Notes: generated by a model not told the origin, from the letters alone. A stretch of 59,672 bases of DNA from Lachnospiraceae bacterium AM48-27BH (GCA_003478355.1 QUFC01000022.1:1-59672); one strand, 5' to 3'; positions 19,225-29,935 are shown, numbered from the stretch's first letter. Translations and numbers: made by a program.

Positions 19225-21342
19225 ATGAGTGAATTAGTAAATGTTGCCGAGATCTTCGGTAAAAACGTATTCAATGAAACCGTCATGAGAGAACGACTTC
19301 CTAAAAGCGTTTTCAAAAAACTGAAAAAGACCATCGAGGATGGTACAGAACTGGATCCCTCTATTGCTGATGTAGTTGCTCATGCCATGAAAGACTGGGC
19401 AATCGAGAGAGGAGCGACTCATTATACTCATTGGTTCCAGCCATTAACTGGTGTGACTGCTGAGAAACATGATTCTTTCATTTCTGCTCCAGATTCTGAG
19501 GGTAAAGTGATCATGGAGTTCTCTGGCAAGGAACTTGTAAAAGGTGAGCCAGATGCTTCTTCCTTCCCATCCGGCGGACTTCGTGCTACCTTTGAAGCAA
19601 GAGGTTATACAGCATGGGATTGCACTTCCCCGGCATTTATCCGTGAAGATGCCCTGGGCGTGACTTTATGTATTCCTACTGCATTCTGTTCCTACACCGG
19701 TGAGGCGCTGGATCAGAAGACACCACTGCTTCGTTCCATGCAGGCGATTGATGAGCAGGCATTAAGAATTCTGAGATTATTCGGCAACACCACAGCAAAA
19801 CGTGTGGTTCCGTCCGTAGGACCGGAGCAGGAGTATTTCCTGGTTGACCGTGCAAAATATTTACAGAGAAAAGATTTGATCTATACAGGACGTACCTTAT
19901 TTGGTGCTATGCCACCAAAGGGACAGGAGATGGATGACCATTATTTCGGTGCCATTCCGGAGAGAATCGGTTCCTTCATGAAGGAATTAAACGAGGAACT
20001 GTGGAAATTAGGCGTAACCGCGAAGACACAGCATAACGAGGTTGCTCCTGCACAGCATGAGCTGGCTCCGATTTATGACCAGGCAAACCTGGCAGTTGAC
20101 AACAACCAGATCGTCATGGAGACCATGAAGAAGGTGGCTGAGCGTCATCATATGACTTGCCTGCTCCATGAGAAACCATTTGCAGGTGTGAATGGTTCCG
20201 GTAAACACAACAACTGGTCCTTAACCTCTGATGATGGCATCAACTTACTGAACCCAGGCGATACACCTCATGAGAACATCCAGTTTCTGCTAGTTCTGGC
20301 TTGTATCATGAAGGCAGTTGATATTCATGCAGATCTGCTTCGTGAAGCTGCATCTGATGTGGGAAATGATCACAGACTGGGAGCGAATGAGGCACCGCCA
20401 GCTATCATTTCCATCTTCGTAGGCGATCAGCTGGAGGATGTGATCGATCAGTTATGCAACACTGGTGAGGCAACTCATTCCAAGAAAGGCGGCAAACTGA
20501 TGACTGGTGTTGCTACACTTCCAGATCTGGATAAAGACGCTACCGATCGTAACCGTACATCACCATTTGCATTTACCGGCAACAAGTTTGAGTTCCGTAT
20601 GGTTGGTTCTTCTGATTCCGTCGCTCCTGCAAACGTAGTATTGAATACGATCGTTGCTGAGTCATTTAAGGAAGCAGCAGATGAGCTGGAGAAGGCAGAT
20701 GACTTCGATATGGCAGTTCATGATATGATCAAGAAGCTGTTAGCTGATCACAGAAGAATCATTTTCAATGGCAACGGTTACTCTGACGCATGGGTAGAGG
20801 AAGCTGTAAGACGTGGCCTTCCAAATATCACATCCATGGTAGACGCAATCCCGGCACTGACTACTGCAAAGGCAGTAAAACTGTACGAGGAATTTGGCGT
20901 ATTCACCAAGGCAGAGCTGGAGTCCCGTGCAGAGGTCGAGTACGAGGCATATGCAAAAGCCATTAACATCGAGGCAAAGACCATGATCGATATGGCTGGC
21001 AAGCAGATCATTCCTGCAGTGATCAAGTACACCACTGGCCTGGCAGATTCCCTGGGCAAAGTAAAAGCAGCTTGTCCGGAAGCAGATACCAGTGTTCAGT
21101 CTGAGTTACTGATCGAGACATCTGCACTGTTATCTGACATGAAGGTTGCTTTAGCAGCTCTGGAGGATATCACAGAAGAGAGCCTGGCAATCCCTGATGC
21201 CTGCCTGTGTGCACATGCATATCATGAGAAAGTCGTTCCGGCTATGGCAGCACTGAGAAAGCCGGCTGACGAACTGGAGATGCTGGTTGATAAAGAACTG
21301 TGGCCATTCCCAAGCTATGGCGATTTGATTTTTGAAGTTTAA
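19225..21342 (+). CDS. glnN: Type III glutamine synthetase
   Basis: A 705-residue enzyme that makes glutamine from glutamate, ammonia and ATP. GSIII is recognised by its large size, the N-terminal [14 protein letters not shown] block, the [10 protein letters not shown] glutamate-binding region, [24 protein letters not shown] and the C-terminal helical part. It forms large oligomers and is common in Bacteroides and clostridia. The start at 19225 follows GGAAGGA. It has its own putative promoter and a terminator at 21356. Intact. Confidence 0.96.
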   Translation: MSELVNVAEIFGKNVFNETVMRERLPKSVFKKLKKTIEDGTELDPSIADVVAHAMKDWAIERGATHYTHWFQPLTGVTAEKHDSFISAPDSEGKVIMEFSGKELVKGEPDASSFPSGGLRATFEARGYTAWDCTSPAFIREDALGVTLCIPTAFCSYTGEALDQKTPLLRSMQAIDEQALRILRLFGNTTAKRVVPSVGPEQEYFLVDRAKYLQRKDLIYTGRTLFGAMPPKGQEMDDHYFGAIPERIGSFMKELNEELWKLGVTAKTQHNEVAPAQHELAPIYDQANLAVDNNQIVMETMKKVAERHHMTCLLHEKPFAGVNGSGKHNNWSLTSDDGINLLNPGDTPHENIQFLLVLACIMKAVDIHADLLREAASDVGNDHRLGANEAPPAIISIFVGDQLEDVIDQLCNTGEATHSKKGGKLMTGVATLPDLDKDATDRNRTSPFAFTGNKFEFRMVGSSDSVAPANVVLNTIVAESFKEAADELEKADDFDMAVHDMIKKLLADHRRIIFNGNGYSDAWVEEAVRRGLPNITSMVDAIPALTTAKAVKLYEEFGVFTKAELESRAEVEYEAYAKAINIEAKTMIDMAGKQIIPAVIKYTTGLADSLGKVKAACPEADTSVQSELLIETSALLSDMKVALAALEDITEESLAIPDACLCAHAYHEKVVPAMAALRKPADELEMLVDKELWPFPSYGDLIFEV

Positions 21343-21355
21343 TTAGACATAAAGA

Positions 21356-21395
21356 AAAAGGACTTGATGTGATCAGTTGCATCAAGTCCTTTTTG
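21356..21395 (+). terminator. Terminator of glnN
   Basis: AAAGGACTTGATG pairs perfectly with CATCAAGTCCTTT around a 10-nt loop, followed by TTGTG. It lies 14 bp after the glnN stop and could serve both strands because the left arm is preceded by an A-rich run. Confidence 0.85.
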
Positions 21396-21448
21396 TGTGC
21401 CCAATAAAACAGCGTATAAACAAGAAACTGTTCTATATAACAAGAAAG

Positions 21449-21521
21449 TGGAGCATACGGGAGTCGAACCCGTGGCCTCAACAATGCGAATGTTGCGCGC
21501 TCCCAACTGCGCTAATGCCCC
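21449..21521 (-). tRNA. tRNA-Ala(CGC)
   Basis: A 73-nt cloverleaf on the minus strand. The acceptor stem GGGGCAU/AUGCUCC contains the G3-U70 pair that is the alanine identity element. The D arm has AGCGCAGUUGGGAGCGC, the anticodon stem CAACA/UGUUG holds loop UUCGCAU with anticodon CGC, and the T arm has GGUUCGACUCC. The 3' CCA is not encoded. It reads GCG codons. Confidence 0.95.
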
Positions 21522-21685
21522 ATGGGTATCGGATTTACAAAAGAATTATAGCACACATTATGGAAAATGGAACAAAAAATTTGGAAAAATTGCATTTTCT
21601 TTTTATAGGAAATTCAGTATAATAATCATTAATTATGGACTGACCAGCGGAAAACTGGTCAGAGATGTGACCGGGAGGTAGAACT

Positions 21686-22765
21686 GTGGATATTGTATAC
21701 GCGTCCAATGATTTTTACGCCAGACACCTGGCAGTTTCCATGATTTCCCTGTTTGACCGCAATCAGCAGGCAGAAGAGATCACTGTTTATGTGCTTTCGG
21801 TGGGAATCACGGAGGAAAGCAGACAAAAATTGCAGAAGATTGCGGACCAGTATCACCGGAACCTGGAACTTCTGGATCTGACGGATATTCGGGACCGGTT
21901 TGATTATGAGATCGACACCCGTGGATTTGATATCAGCGCCATGAGCCGTCTGTTTATTGGAACATTATTGCCCAGGACAGTGAAGCGGGTGCTGTATCTG
22001 GATTGTGACACGGTGGTGGTGCAGTCCATTGGAAAGCTGTGGAATCTGGATCTGAAGGGACATGTGGCTGGCGCGGTCATGGAGCCGACCATTTACCAGG
22101 CAGTGAAACAGGAAATCGGACTGGAAGAACCGGATCCTTATTTTAACTCAGGTGTACTGCTGATTGATCTGGAAAGATGGAGAGCAGATGGAGCAGAGAA
22201 ACGGCTGCTGGACTTCTATGGTTCAAAAAATGGAAGTCTGTTCGCCTGCGATCAGGACACCATCAACGGGGCGTTAAAGGGAGAGATTCTGCCTATGACC
22301 CCGAGATATAACTTTTTCACCAATTACCGGTATTTTTCTTATGAAGAATTGTGCAAGCATGGGCCATCTTACCGACAGGTAGAAAAACGCCAGTTCTGTC
22401 TGGCGAAGAAGCATCCGGTGATCATCCATTATATGGGAGATGAGCGGCCCTGGATTGCGGGAAATCTGAACCATTATCGCAGGGCTTACGAGAAATACCT
22501 GGCTATGACCCCATGGAAAGGGGCAAAAAAGCAGGGTGGAAAGCGGTTGTATATGCTGCTTTATCATGGCATGGACTATCTGACAGTGGTGTGCCCGGCA
22601 CTGCGGTGGGAAATTAGCCGGAGACTGGGGATCAAGGTGGTAGATGCACGAAAACAAGGTGGAAAAGCAGCAAAGGCGGCAGGAACAGCGGCAGAAACAG
22701 TGGCAGGAACAGCAGCAGGAACAACAGCAGAAATAACAGCACAGGTCGGGGAGAAGCAGTCATGA
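21686..22765 (+). CDS. Glycosyltransferase family 8
   Basis: A 359-residue GT8 (retaining, GT-A) enzyme like LPS or wall-glycan galactosyl/glucosyltransferases. It opens with MDIVYASNDFYARHLAVS, has the DXD motif in YLDCDTVV near residue 109, and PYFNSGVLLIDLERWR. The last 35 or so residues are a low-complexity Ala/Thr/Gly tail built from imperfect GTAAE-like units. It starts at GTG 21686 after GGGAGG. Its stop overlaps the next GT start by four bases (ATGA). Confidence 0.9.
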   Translation: MDIVYASNDFYARHLAVSMISLFDRNQQAEEITVYVLSVGITEESRQKLQKIADQYHRNLELLDLTDIRDRFDYEIDTRGFDISAMSRLFIGTLLPRTVKRVLYLDCDTVVVQSIGKLWNLDLKGHVAGAVMEPTIYQAVKQEIGLEEPDPYFNSGVLLIDLERWRADGAEKRLLDFYGSKNGSLFACDQDTINGALKGEILPMTPRYNFFTNYRYFSYEELCKHGPSYRQVEKRQFCLAKKHPVIIHYMGDERPWIAGNLNHYRRAYEKYLAMTPWKGAKKQGGKRLYMLLYHGMDYLTVVCPALRWEISRRLGIKVVDARKQGGKAAKAAGTAAETVAGTAAGTTAEITAQVGEKQS

Positions 22766-23742
22766 GCCAGCATATCACCGTGTTACTTGCCGCTTATAAC
22801 GGCGTATCCTACATCGAAGAGCAGATCCGGTCCATTTTAGGTCAGACACTTCCGCCAGACCAGCTTCTGATCTCTGATGATGGCTCTACCGATGGAACGG
22901 TGGAGCTTCTGGAACGGTTACAGGCGGAGTACCCGTCTGTGCTTCGCCTGGTTGCTCATAAACGGGAAGGCGATTATCAGGATCGGTGGGATCAGGTTCC
23001 GGCTCCTGCCATGAACTTTTTCTGGCTGTTATCGCAGGTTTCCACCAAACCGGGCGAATACATTCTTTTAAGCGATCAGGATGATGTCTGGCATGTGGAT
23101 AAGATCCAGGTGCTTTTGGGGAAAATAAAGGAACTTGAGGCGGAGTGTGGGGATGACCATCCGATCCTGGTCCACTCGGATCTGGAAGTGACAGACCAGA
23201 ACTTAAACATCATCAATCCAAGTCTTTTTGCCCATAATGGAACCAATCCCTATCGAAACACATTGGCCCAACTTCTGGTGGAGAATCCGGTGACCGGAGG
23301 AGCGGTGATGCTCAATGGTCCGCTGACGGCTTATTTCCAGACGCCGCCGAAATGCTGTTTCATGCATGACTGGTGGATGGCTTTGACGGCAGCCTGTTTC
23401 GGAACCATAGGATTTGTACCACAGGCACTGTACCAGTACCGTCAGCATGGAGATAATTCCCTGGGCGCGGGAACGAAGGCCGGAGTGGAACAGGCGGCAG
23501 AGCGATTGAACAGACAGAAGGAAGTTGAGAAAAATTATCAGCTGATGTTTGACCAGGCAGACGCCTTTTTGTGGCAGTTTTGTGATAGAATGACAGGGGT
23601 GCAAAAAGAAACCTTGACGGCATTCCTGAAATTGCAGAGACAGAACCCTCTAAAACGGGCGCTGACCATAAGAAAATATGGGTTTCGGAAGACCTTAGTG
23701 ATTGGAACCTGGGCACAATGTGTGACGATGCCTGGGAAATGA
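22762..23742 (+). CDS. Glycosyltransferase family 2 (rhamnosyltransferase-like)
   Basis: A 326-residue inverting GT-A enzyme. The nucleotide-sugar site shows ITVLLAAYNGVSYIEEQIRS and SDDGSTDGT; LLSDQDDVW is the DXD equivalent, and MHDWWMAL the acceptor-side motif typical of rhamnosyl or related transferases. Translation is coupled to the GT8 gene by ATGA overlap. It likely adds one sugar of a wall or capsule glycan on the cytoplasmic side. Confidence 0.9.
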   Translation: MSQHITVLLAAYNGVSYIEEQIRSILGQTLPPDQLLISDDGSTDGTVELLERLQAEYPSVLRLVAHKREGDYQDRWDQVPAPAMNFFWLLSQVSTKPGEYILLSDQDDVWHVDKIQVLLGKIKELEAECGDDHPILVHSDLEVTDQNLNIINPSLFAHNGTNPYRNTLAQLLVENPVTGGAVMLNGPLTAYFQTPPKCCFMHDWWMALTAACFGTIGFVPQALYQYRQHGDNSLGAGTKAGVEQAAERLNRQKEVEKNYQLMFDQADAFLWQFCDRMTGVQKETLTAFLKLQRQNPLKRALTIRKYGFRKTLVIGTWAQCVTMPGK

Positions 23743-23763
23743 AAAAATTAGAGTAACTATTTA

Positions 23764-23816
23764 GTAGGTCTGCGCACATGCTGCGCTGACTGCAAGAACA
23801 CATAGGCTAGAAAGCA
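23764..23816 (+). repeat. Intergenic repeat C, copy 1
   Basis: GTAGGTCTGCGCACATGC followed by TGCGCTGAC, then CAAGAACACATAGGCTAG and AAAGCA, is shared with 55401-55453 (differences are only one or two bases around the GACTGCAAG / GACCGTAAG junction). A weaker relative occurs at 16339-16373. In each case it lies in the leader just upstream of a gene. GCGCA and TGCGC can pair as a small hairpin. Confidence 0.75.
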
Positions 23817-23847
23817 AATTAGAGAATAACAGGAGGAGTATAGAATC

Positions 23848-24744
23848 ATGGAGCAGGACGGCAGTAACCCGATACGGATTAACTGTGTGATTTTAAATTT
23901 TAACGATGGGGAAACGGTGAGCAGGCTGGTGCACATGATCCACGACTATGATTATCTGGAAAAAATTGTCCTGGTAGATAATCATTCTACCGATGATTCC
24001 TGGGAACAGCTGCAGGTCTTAAAGGATGAAAAGGTAGATTTGATCCGCACAGAGAAAAATGGCGGTTATGGCTATGGCAACAATACAGGGATCCGCTATG
24101 CCATCGAGCACAACGGAGCTACCCATGTGCTGGTGGCAAACCCTGACGTGGTATTTTCCGAAAGCTGCGTGATCCACATGGCCAGAGTCTATGGCAATCA
24201 CCCGGACGCAGGTGTGGTGGCAGCTTCGATTCAGGATGAAACCTTAGGGAAAGGCCGGGGACGCAATGGCTGGAAGCTGCATGGCTTTGTGGGAGAGCTT
24301 CTCTCCATGGAACCGGTGTGCAGACGGATCTTCAACTGTTTTCTTAATTATCCAAGATCCTACTTCAAGGATAAAAAAGCTGTGTATGTGGACGCAGTTC
24401 ATGGTTCCATGCTGATGATCAGTGCACAGGCTTTCGAAGAGACCGGAGGATATGATGAGGGAATCTTCCTCTATCAGGAAGAGGCGGTTTTGGGACAGCG
24501 GATGCGTGCATCTGGTTACCGCACGGTGCTGTTACTGAACCGCACCTATCAGCACCAGCATTCCGTGTCCATCAACAAGACCTACACCCAGCTGTTAAAG
24601 CGTCAGAAGCTGAGGAATGAGAGTGCTTACTACTACATGGTCCATTATCTCCATATTAATGGTATCCAGAAGCTGATCGCCAAAGGCTGGTTCCGGATGA
24701 TCTTACTGGAGGACTGGCTGGCAGCAAAAGTAACAGGACAGTAA
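23848..24744 (+). CDS. Glycosyltransferase family 2
   Basis: A 298-residue GT2 protein with VILNFNDGETVSRLV, VLVDNHSTDDS, the NGGYGYGNNTGI segment and VANPDVVF (DXD region), a pattern seen in rhamnosyl- and related transferases. The acceptor-side region GYDEGIFLYQEEAVLGQRMR follows. It is preceded by AGGAGGAG, lies 105 bp after the previous GT and converges on the response-regulator gene (13-bp gap). Confidence 0.88.
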   Translation: MEQDGSNPIRINCVILNFNDGETVSRLVHMIHDYDYLEKIVLVDNHSTDDSWEQLQVLKDEKVDLIRTEKNGGYGYGNNTGIRYAIEHNGATHVLVANPDVVFSESCVIHMARVYGNHPDAGVVAASIQDETLGKGRGRNGWKLHGFVGELLSMEPVCRRIFNCFLNYPRSYFKDKKAVYVDAVHGSMLMISAQAFEETGGYDEGIFLYQEEAVLGQRMRASGYRTVLLLNRTYQHQHSVSINKTYTQLLKRQKLRNESAYYYMVHYLHINGIQKLIAKGWFRMILLEDWLAAKVTGQ

Positions 24745-24757
24745 GGCGTATGGGCGG

Positions 24758-26287
24758 TCATGTCCCGGCATTGTGCAGCTTTGCTACATAAGCGCTTGGG
24801 GTCATCCCGGTCTGTTTTCGGAACAGTTGGGAGAAATACTGGGGATTGTTGCCGCAGCCAACCATGCAGGCCACGTTCTGGATCTTACCAGCGTCGGAAG
24901 AAGCCAGATATTCTTTGGCTTTGCGGATGCGGACAGAGGTTAAATAACTGGAGAATTTTTCCCCGGTTTCTTTCTGGAACTTGCGGCTGACATAGTCGGT
25001 GTTCATGAACAGGTACTGTTCTGCAATGGATTTTAAGGTCAGATTGGGGCTGGAAATGTGCTCCTCCACATATTGGAATATTCGAAGAACCATGGCACTG
25101 ACGGGCTGACTGCCCTGGTGTTCATGGTTCTTTTTCATGTTCACGAAATACTGGCAGACCTTCTTTTTTAAGTTATCCAAAGACTTCTCCTGGTTGATCT
25201 CCATGAGAAAATCCGTCAGGTCCGCAGCCGTAAAGCCCAGATTCGATGGACCGAGCTTTAAGAGAAGACTGCTGACAGACTGTTTTAGAAACTGTAGATC
25301 CTGGACATTGTTGATGGTCTCCAAAAGCGGGGCAAGCTCCTGGTCGCTGTCACCAAAGAGCCGGGAAGTCAGGCGCTCCAGCTCCGCGGACAGAAGACCA
25401 TAATTACAGGTGGCGATCACATGGAAGCTGTGGATGTAGCAGATCATGTTGTAACGGCGGACTTTATCCAGAATGACCGGAAGCAGCTGGGCCAGATCCG
25501 GAAATGAAGCCGTCTGGATCTCCTGGTGCGCCGTCTGTCCCGAAACGGAAAGGTTGGATAAAAACTCCAGAAATTCCTGAAAAACAGGATCTTGCTCCCC
25601 ACAGTCCTTGGCAAAGAGGATCAGGGTATTGCGGGTATAGACTCCGTGAAGGGTGGTAAACGGCATATGCTGTTCCCACCAGACCTTCAAATCCGAAAGG
25701 AAAGACCGCAGACAGGTCTCTTCCAGGTAGTAAACATAGACCAGCTGATAATGGGAAAAATGAAAATCCAGGAACGGTTCATAAGCCCGAAAGGTGTCTT
25801 CATAGGAATGGTTCTGGTACAGGGCGTCATTTAAGATACCAAACATGGCATTATGGACCATATCATTGGCAATGCGGAAGGAATCCTGTTCCAGATGCTG
25901 CTTTCCGGTTTCCTGAAGACAGGTTCTGGCTACATCCTGGATACTTTCCAGAATCTGATTTTTGTTACAGGGCTTCAGCAGATAATGGCGGACACCATAT
26001 TTCATGGCTTTTTTTGCATATTCAAATTCACCATAACCGGATAAGAGGATAAAATGGGGAGGAAAATCCAGCTCCGAACATTTTTCCAGCAGTTCCATGG
26101 CATCCATGCCGGGCATGCGGATATCTGTCAGAACAATGTCAGGGGATTCGTCCAGAATCGTATCATAAGCCTCCAGACCATTTTTACAGAGTCCCACCAG
26201 CTCAATATCGTATTGTTTCCAGTCAATGATGGTGGAAATGGTTTCCCGGATCACTCGTTCATCGTCTGCGATCACTAGTTTCAGCAT
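24758..26287 (-). CDS. YesN-type response regulator with AraC DNA-binding domain
   Basis: A 509-residue regulator. The receiver domain at about 1-120 has the acidic pair D8-D9, the phospho-acceptor D55 (LTDIRMPG) and the conserved Lys in YLLKP. A long middle region follows, and an AraC-type double helix-turn-helix occupies about residues 405-505. It forms a two-component system with the sensor kinase immediately upstream; the two genes overlap by 7 bp. Such pairs usually control carbohydrate uptake genes, and the sugar-binding lipoprotein gene is divergent from it. Confidence 0.93.
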   Translation of the reverse strand: MLKLVIADDERVIRETISTIIDWKQYDIELVGLCKNGLEAYDTILDESPDIVLTDIRMPGMDAMELLEKCSELDFPPHFILLSGYGEFEYAKKAMKYGVRHYLLKPCNKNQILESIQDVARTCLQETGKQHLEQDSFRIANDMVHNAMFGILNDALYQNHSYEDTFRAYEPFLDFHFSHYQLVYVYYLEETCLRSFLSDLKVWWEQHMPFTTLHGVYTRNTLILFAKDCGEQDPVFQEFLEFLSNLSVSGQTAHQEIQTASFPDLAQLLPVILDKVRRYNMICYIHSFHVIATCNYGLLSAELERLTSRLFGDSDQELAPLLETINNVQDLQFLKQSVSSLLLKLGPSNLGFTAADLTDFLMEINQEKSLDNLKKKVCQYFVNMKKNHEHQGSQPVSAMVLRIFQYVEEHISSPNLTLKSIAEQYLFMNTDYVSRKFQKETGEKFSSYLTSVRIRKAKEYLASSDAGKIQNVACMVGCGNNPQYFSQLFRKQTGMTPSAYVAKLHNAGT

Positions 26288-28094
26288 ATTGGCGCCTCCT
26301 CATGGTAGGTAATTGGAATACGGATACTTGCAATAGCAAAGCCATTTTCATTGTATAACGAAAGCCCGTGCTCAGGGCCGAACAGAAGCCGGATTCTCTG
26401 GTTGATATTTAACAGACCGATTCCTAAACCGTGGGCCCTGGACTCGGAGTGTTCCAGATGCTCCAACAGATCTTCTTCAAAAATAGATCCATTATTTTTT
26501 ACCTGAATCAATAAATGATCCTGATCAGCGGATAGTTCGATGATAATCGAGCATTCCTCTGGGAACTGCTCCAGACCATATTTGATGGAATTCTCCACCA
26601 GGGGCTGGATGGTAAATGGAGGGATCAGGATTTTTCCTAAATTGCCTTCCAGAGGGATCTCATTTTCCAGATCGGGAAGAGAGACCGGCTGGCCATTGAT
26701 AAGAAATGCACAGAGCAGTCGTTCTTCATAGCGGATCTTCTGGATCAGCAGATAGCGGTGTACCAGCTCCAGCTCTTCTTTTAAGGGAACCAGCGAATGC
26801 TTCTGGCTGAGTGAGGCCCGCAGTAAGGTTCCAAGAGATTCAACCATAATGGAAATTTCCTCATTGCCGCCTGCCATGGCCCGCCAATGGATGGAATCCA
26901 GGGTATTGTAAAGAAAATGTGGGTTGATCTGGGATTCCAGGGCCTTTAGCTGCATATTTTTCAGATCCAGCTTCAGCTTATAGTCGTTGTTGATCAGGGA
27001 TTCAATCTCAGAAGCCATGCTGTCGAAGTAATGGTTTAACTGGCCGATCTCGTCAGTCCGTTTGGAATAATCATAAGGAGTCTGGATAATCTGGGAACTG
27101 TCACCATGGAAGGAGGCCATTTTCTGACACAGGATACTGATATGGTGGGTGATCCGGCGGATCGACAGATGAATCAGGAAAATAGTCAGGGCAACACCTG
27201 CTATGATCGCGATCACATATACCCGGATGACATAGTGCCGGGATCTGGTTATGGCATCATAAGGCAGCAACTGGAAATAATCCCATTTCATGGACTTTAA
27301 AGAACCTTTTAAGACCAGATAAGAATGTCCATGGGTGATGATGGTATGATAAGCTCCGGTTTGATGGCGCACCTGCTCCAGGACTGTCTCGTCCAGCTGT
27401 GGAGCAGAATAGAAATCCTGGTCATTTTTACAGATGTACCAGAAAATGTTCTGGAAATTCTTGGTTTCCTGTGTCAACTCCTCTAATAAAACATTCATAT
27501 CAACAGCAATCACCAGTGTTCCAAGGTCAGAAAGCTCCAGCTGGTCGATCTTCCGGATCTGTCGGGCCAGAAACAGATAGTGGCCGGACTGGTCAGGAAT
27601 CCATACAGGAGAGCCGTGGGCAGCAGCTGCTGTGTCCAGAATCTGGGAAATCAGGCTTCGCTCAGTTTATCATAGCCATAGCCATATGTATAGGTGAGAA
27701 AACGTGGGTTAATAATTGCGGAATAAACCAGATAAGGCTGTTTATGCTGCTGATAAAGGCTCTGCAGGGTTTTATAGATGCTTTCCCTGGATCCTGCGGT
27801 CAGATAATCCTCATTCTTATGGATCAGATCAAGATGGCGCTGCAGGCTGGAATCCGTCCGGATCACATCGGTCAGCTGAAGGGCATCCTGTAAATGAGTC
27901 TCTAAGGAAACCGAGATCAGGCGGGAGGAAGCCGCCATGGACTGATAGACAGTCTCCGTATATTGCCGGTTGATAAAATGAAAGCCCAGAAGAAGAACAG
28001 TACCCAGGGTAAGACACAGGATACTGCTGACAAGGGCCATTAGTTTCTGTTCCAGTGACGCATGGTCAAAGATCTTTCGGATTCGGCTAATCAT
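26281..28094 (-). pseudogene. YesM-type sensor histidine kinase, frameshifted
   Basis: Two open pieces (28094-27651 and 27513-26281) belong to one gene. The first encodes an N-terminal membrane helix and the start of the extracytoplasmic sensor; the second contains a second helix (VIRVYVIAIIAGVALTIFLI), HAMP, the phospho-acceptor motif INPHFLYNTLD of the PF06580 kinases and a C-terminal HATPase with GIGLLNINQRI. The gap translates in the second frame as a continuous sensor sequence (SLISQILDTAAAAHGSPVWIP). One A missing from an AAA run near 27657 explains the break; the restored length is 604 residues. Confidence 0.88.
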
Positions 28095-28124
28095 AGAAAA
28101 CTCCTGCTCAAGTGATATTTGATC

Positions 28125-28325
28125 GTATCAGAAGGGTCAAAAGCTTTTGACCCCTCTGATACCGAATTGCTCTGCACTGCGTGCTCCCGCAATTCTCAAA
28201 AACATTCGTAATTCGCTCATTTTTCTTTGAAAAATGGCTACTTACTCATGTTTTTGGCGGGTCCCAAGGTCAAAAATTCTCCTGCAAGCAAGCTTGCGTC
28301 GGATTTCTGACCTTTTGACCCTGGT
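28125..28325. repeat. Intergenic repeat D, copy 2, with long palindromes
   Basis: 28125-28162 is a 38-bp near-perfect palindrome (GTATCAGAAGGGTCAAAAGC and its complement, one mismatch). The part 28145-28197 is the inverted match of 1276-1332. Beyond it, GGTCAAAAATTCTCC near 28270 and its approximate complement near 28308 flank a GCAAGC-AAGCTTGC palindrome. It fills most of the 412-bp gap between the kinase and the binding-protein gene and may terminate transcripts from either side. Confidence 0.75.
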
Positions 28326-28506
28326 ATTATATCATTATATCTCACAAACGGTTTGAAAGAAAAGCAAAAGTAAAAAAAGTCAGTTTTTTATTATAAAACA
28401 TCAGATATTTTGATAGGATTGCATGAAAAATCAAGCTATAATAACCATATCAGATGAAAATAGTACGGAAGCCGTACTAGAAGAGTCATAAAAGGAGGAG
28501 CAGTTT

Positions 28507-29886
28507 ATGAGAAAACAAAGTATGTCACTGATGCTGGCGGCGCTGATGATAGGTGGAAGCCTGGCAGGATGCTCAGGAAGTAAACCGGCGGAAACAACAG
28601 CGGCTTCGACGGAAGCAGCGAAGACGGAAGCGGCAGAGACCACAGCAGAGACCACGGCAGGTGCAGAAGCCAAGGATGTGAAGCTGACCTTTACATGGTG
28701 GGGCAATCAGCTGAGAAATGACCGGACACAGGAGGTACTGGATATGTACAGTGCGGCAAATCCAGGCGTTACGTTTGACGCACAGCCAGCCCAGTGGAGC
28801 GATTACTGGACAAAACTGGCAACTGCGGCAGCAGGAAACGCACTGCCGGATCTGATTCAGATGGGCTATACCTCTGCTCTGGAGCAGTATGTGGATAACG
28901 GGCTTCTGGAAGATCTGGGACCGTATGTAGAATCCGGAATTCTGGATGTATCCGCCATTGACCAGTCCATTCTGGATTCCGGTTCTGTTGACGGAAAATT
29001 ATATGCGATCTGTTCCGGACAGAATGCTCCGGCGCTGATCTATAATAAAACATTGACGGATGAACTGGGAATCGAGATCAAAAACAATATGACCCTGGAT
29101 GAATTTATGGATGTCAGTCGTGAAATCTATGAAAAATCCGGAGTAAAAACAGACCTGGCATTTGCGAACGCAGAAAGTATGATGACATACATTCTCCGTG
29201 GTGAAGGTGTAGAAAATATGTTTAAGGACAAAGGATTCGTTTCTGATGATTCATCGATGTTTGAGCCGTTCTTCCAGGTATATGAGACCGGTTACCAGGA
29301 AGGCTGGATGTTAAAGGCAGAGATCTACGCAGAATTAACGAAGAACTCCGTTGAGCAGTGTCCATTGGTTTACTATTCTACTCCGGAGACCCAGTCCTGG
29401 TGTGCATGCTACTGGTCTAACCAGTTAAACGCTATGCAGAGTGCAGCTCCAGAGGGCGTAGAACTGGCTTACAGCACATGGCCAGCAAAGGATCCGGTAA
29501 AGGCAGATTATCTGCATCCAAGCATGTTCTTCTGCGTATCTGCTAATTCTGCAGAAAAAGAAGAGGCAGTGAAGGTGTTAAATTACCTGATCAATGATAT
29601 TGACTGCAACAAAGTCCTTCTGGCAGAAAGAGGAATTCCGGCTACGACTGTGGTAGCAGATGCCATTTCTGCAGAGCTTCCAGAGGCAAGCCAGAAAGAG
29701 ATCGAGTTCATCAACACCGTAGTAGCTCCGAATGCTTCCACCATCAGCCCTTGCCCGCCAACGACAGCAGCAGAGCTCTTTAAGAAGGCAGACAACCTGG
29801 TAGAAGAGATCCTTTATGGTGCAAAGACTGCAAAAGATGCGTCTGCAGAACTGTATACGGAAGGTCAGAAGATTTTAGCCCAGTAA
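28507..29886 (+). CDS. Sugar ABC transporter substrate-binding lipoprotein (orphan)
   Basis: A 459-residue SBP_bac_1 family protein. The lipoprotein signal ends LAGC with Cys22, followed by a Thr/Ala/Glu-rich linker, then the family pattern KLTFTWWGNQLRNDRTQEVLDMY and DLIQMG. It should bind an oligosaccharide outside the cell. No permease or ATPase genes follow; a terminator and then a repeat come next. A TATAAT lies at 28437 without a good -35 at the usual distance, consistent with activation by the divergent YesN-type regulator. The start follows AGGAGGAG. It may serve a transporter encoded elsewhere, or act as a sensor partner for the kinase. Confidence 0.92.
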   Translation: MRKQSMSLMLAALMIGGSLAGCSGSKPAETTAASTEAAKTEAAETTAETTAGAEAKDVKLTFTWWGNQLRNDRTQEVLDMYSAANPGVTFDAQPAQWSDYWTKLATAAAGNALPDLIQMGYTSALEQYVDNGLLEDLGPYVESGILDVSAIDQSILDSGSVDGKLYAICSGQNAPALIYNKTLTDELGIEIKNNMTLDEFMDVSREIYEKSGVKTDLAFANAESMMTYILRGEGVENMFKDKGFVSDDSSMFEPFFQVYETGYQEGWMLKAEIYAELTKNSVEQCPLVYYSTPETQSWCACYWSNQLNAMQSAAPEGVELAYSTWPAKDPVKADYLHPSMFFCVSANSAEKEEAVKVLNYLINDIDCNKVLLAERGIPATTVVADAISAELPEASQKEIEFINTVVAPNASTISPCPPTTAAELFKKADNLVEEILYGAKTAKDASAELYTEGQKILAQ

Positions 29887-29935
29887 TAGAAACATAACAT
29901 AGAACGCTTACAGAGATAAACTGATAAAAGCCCCG

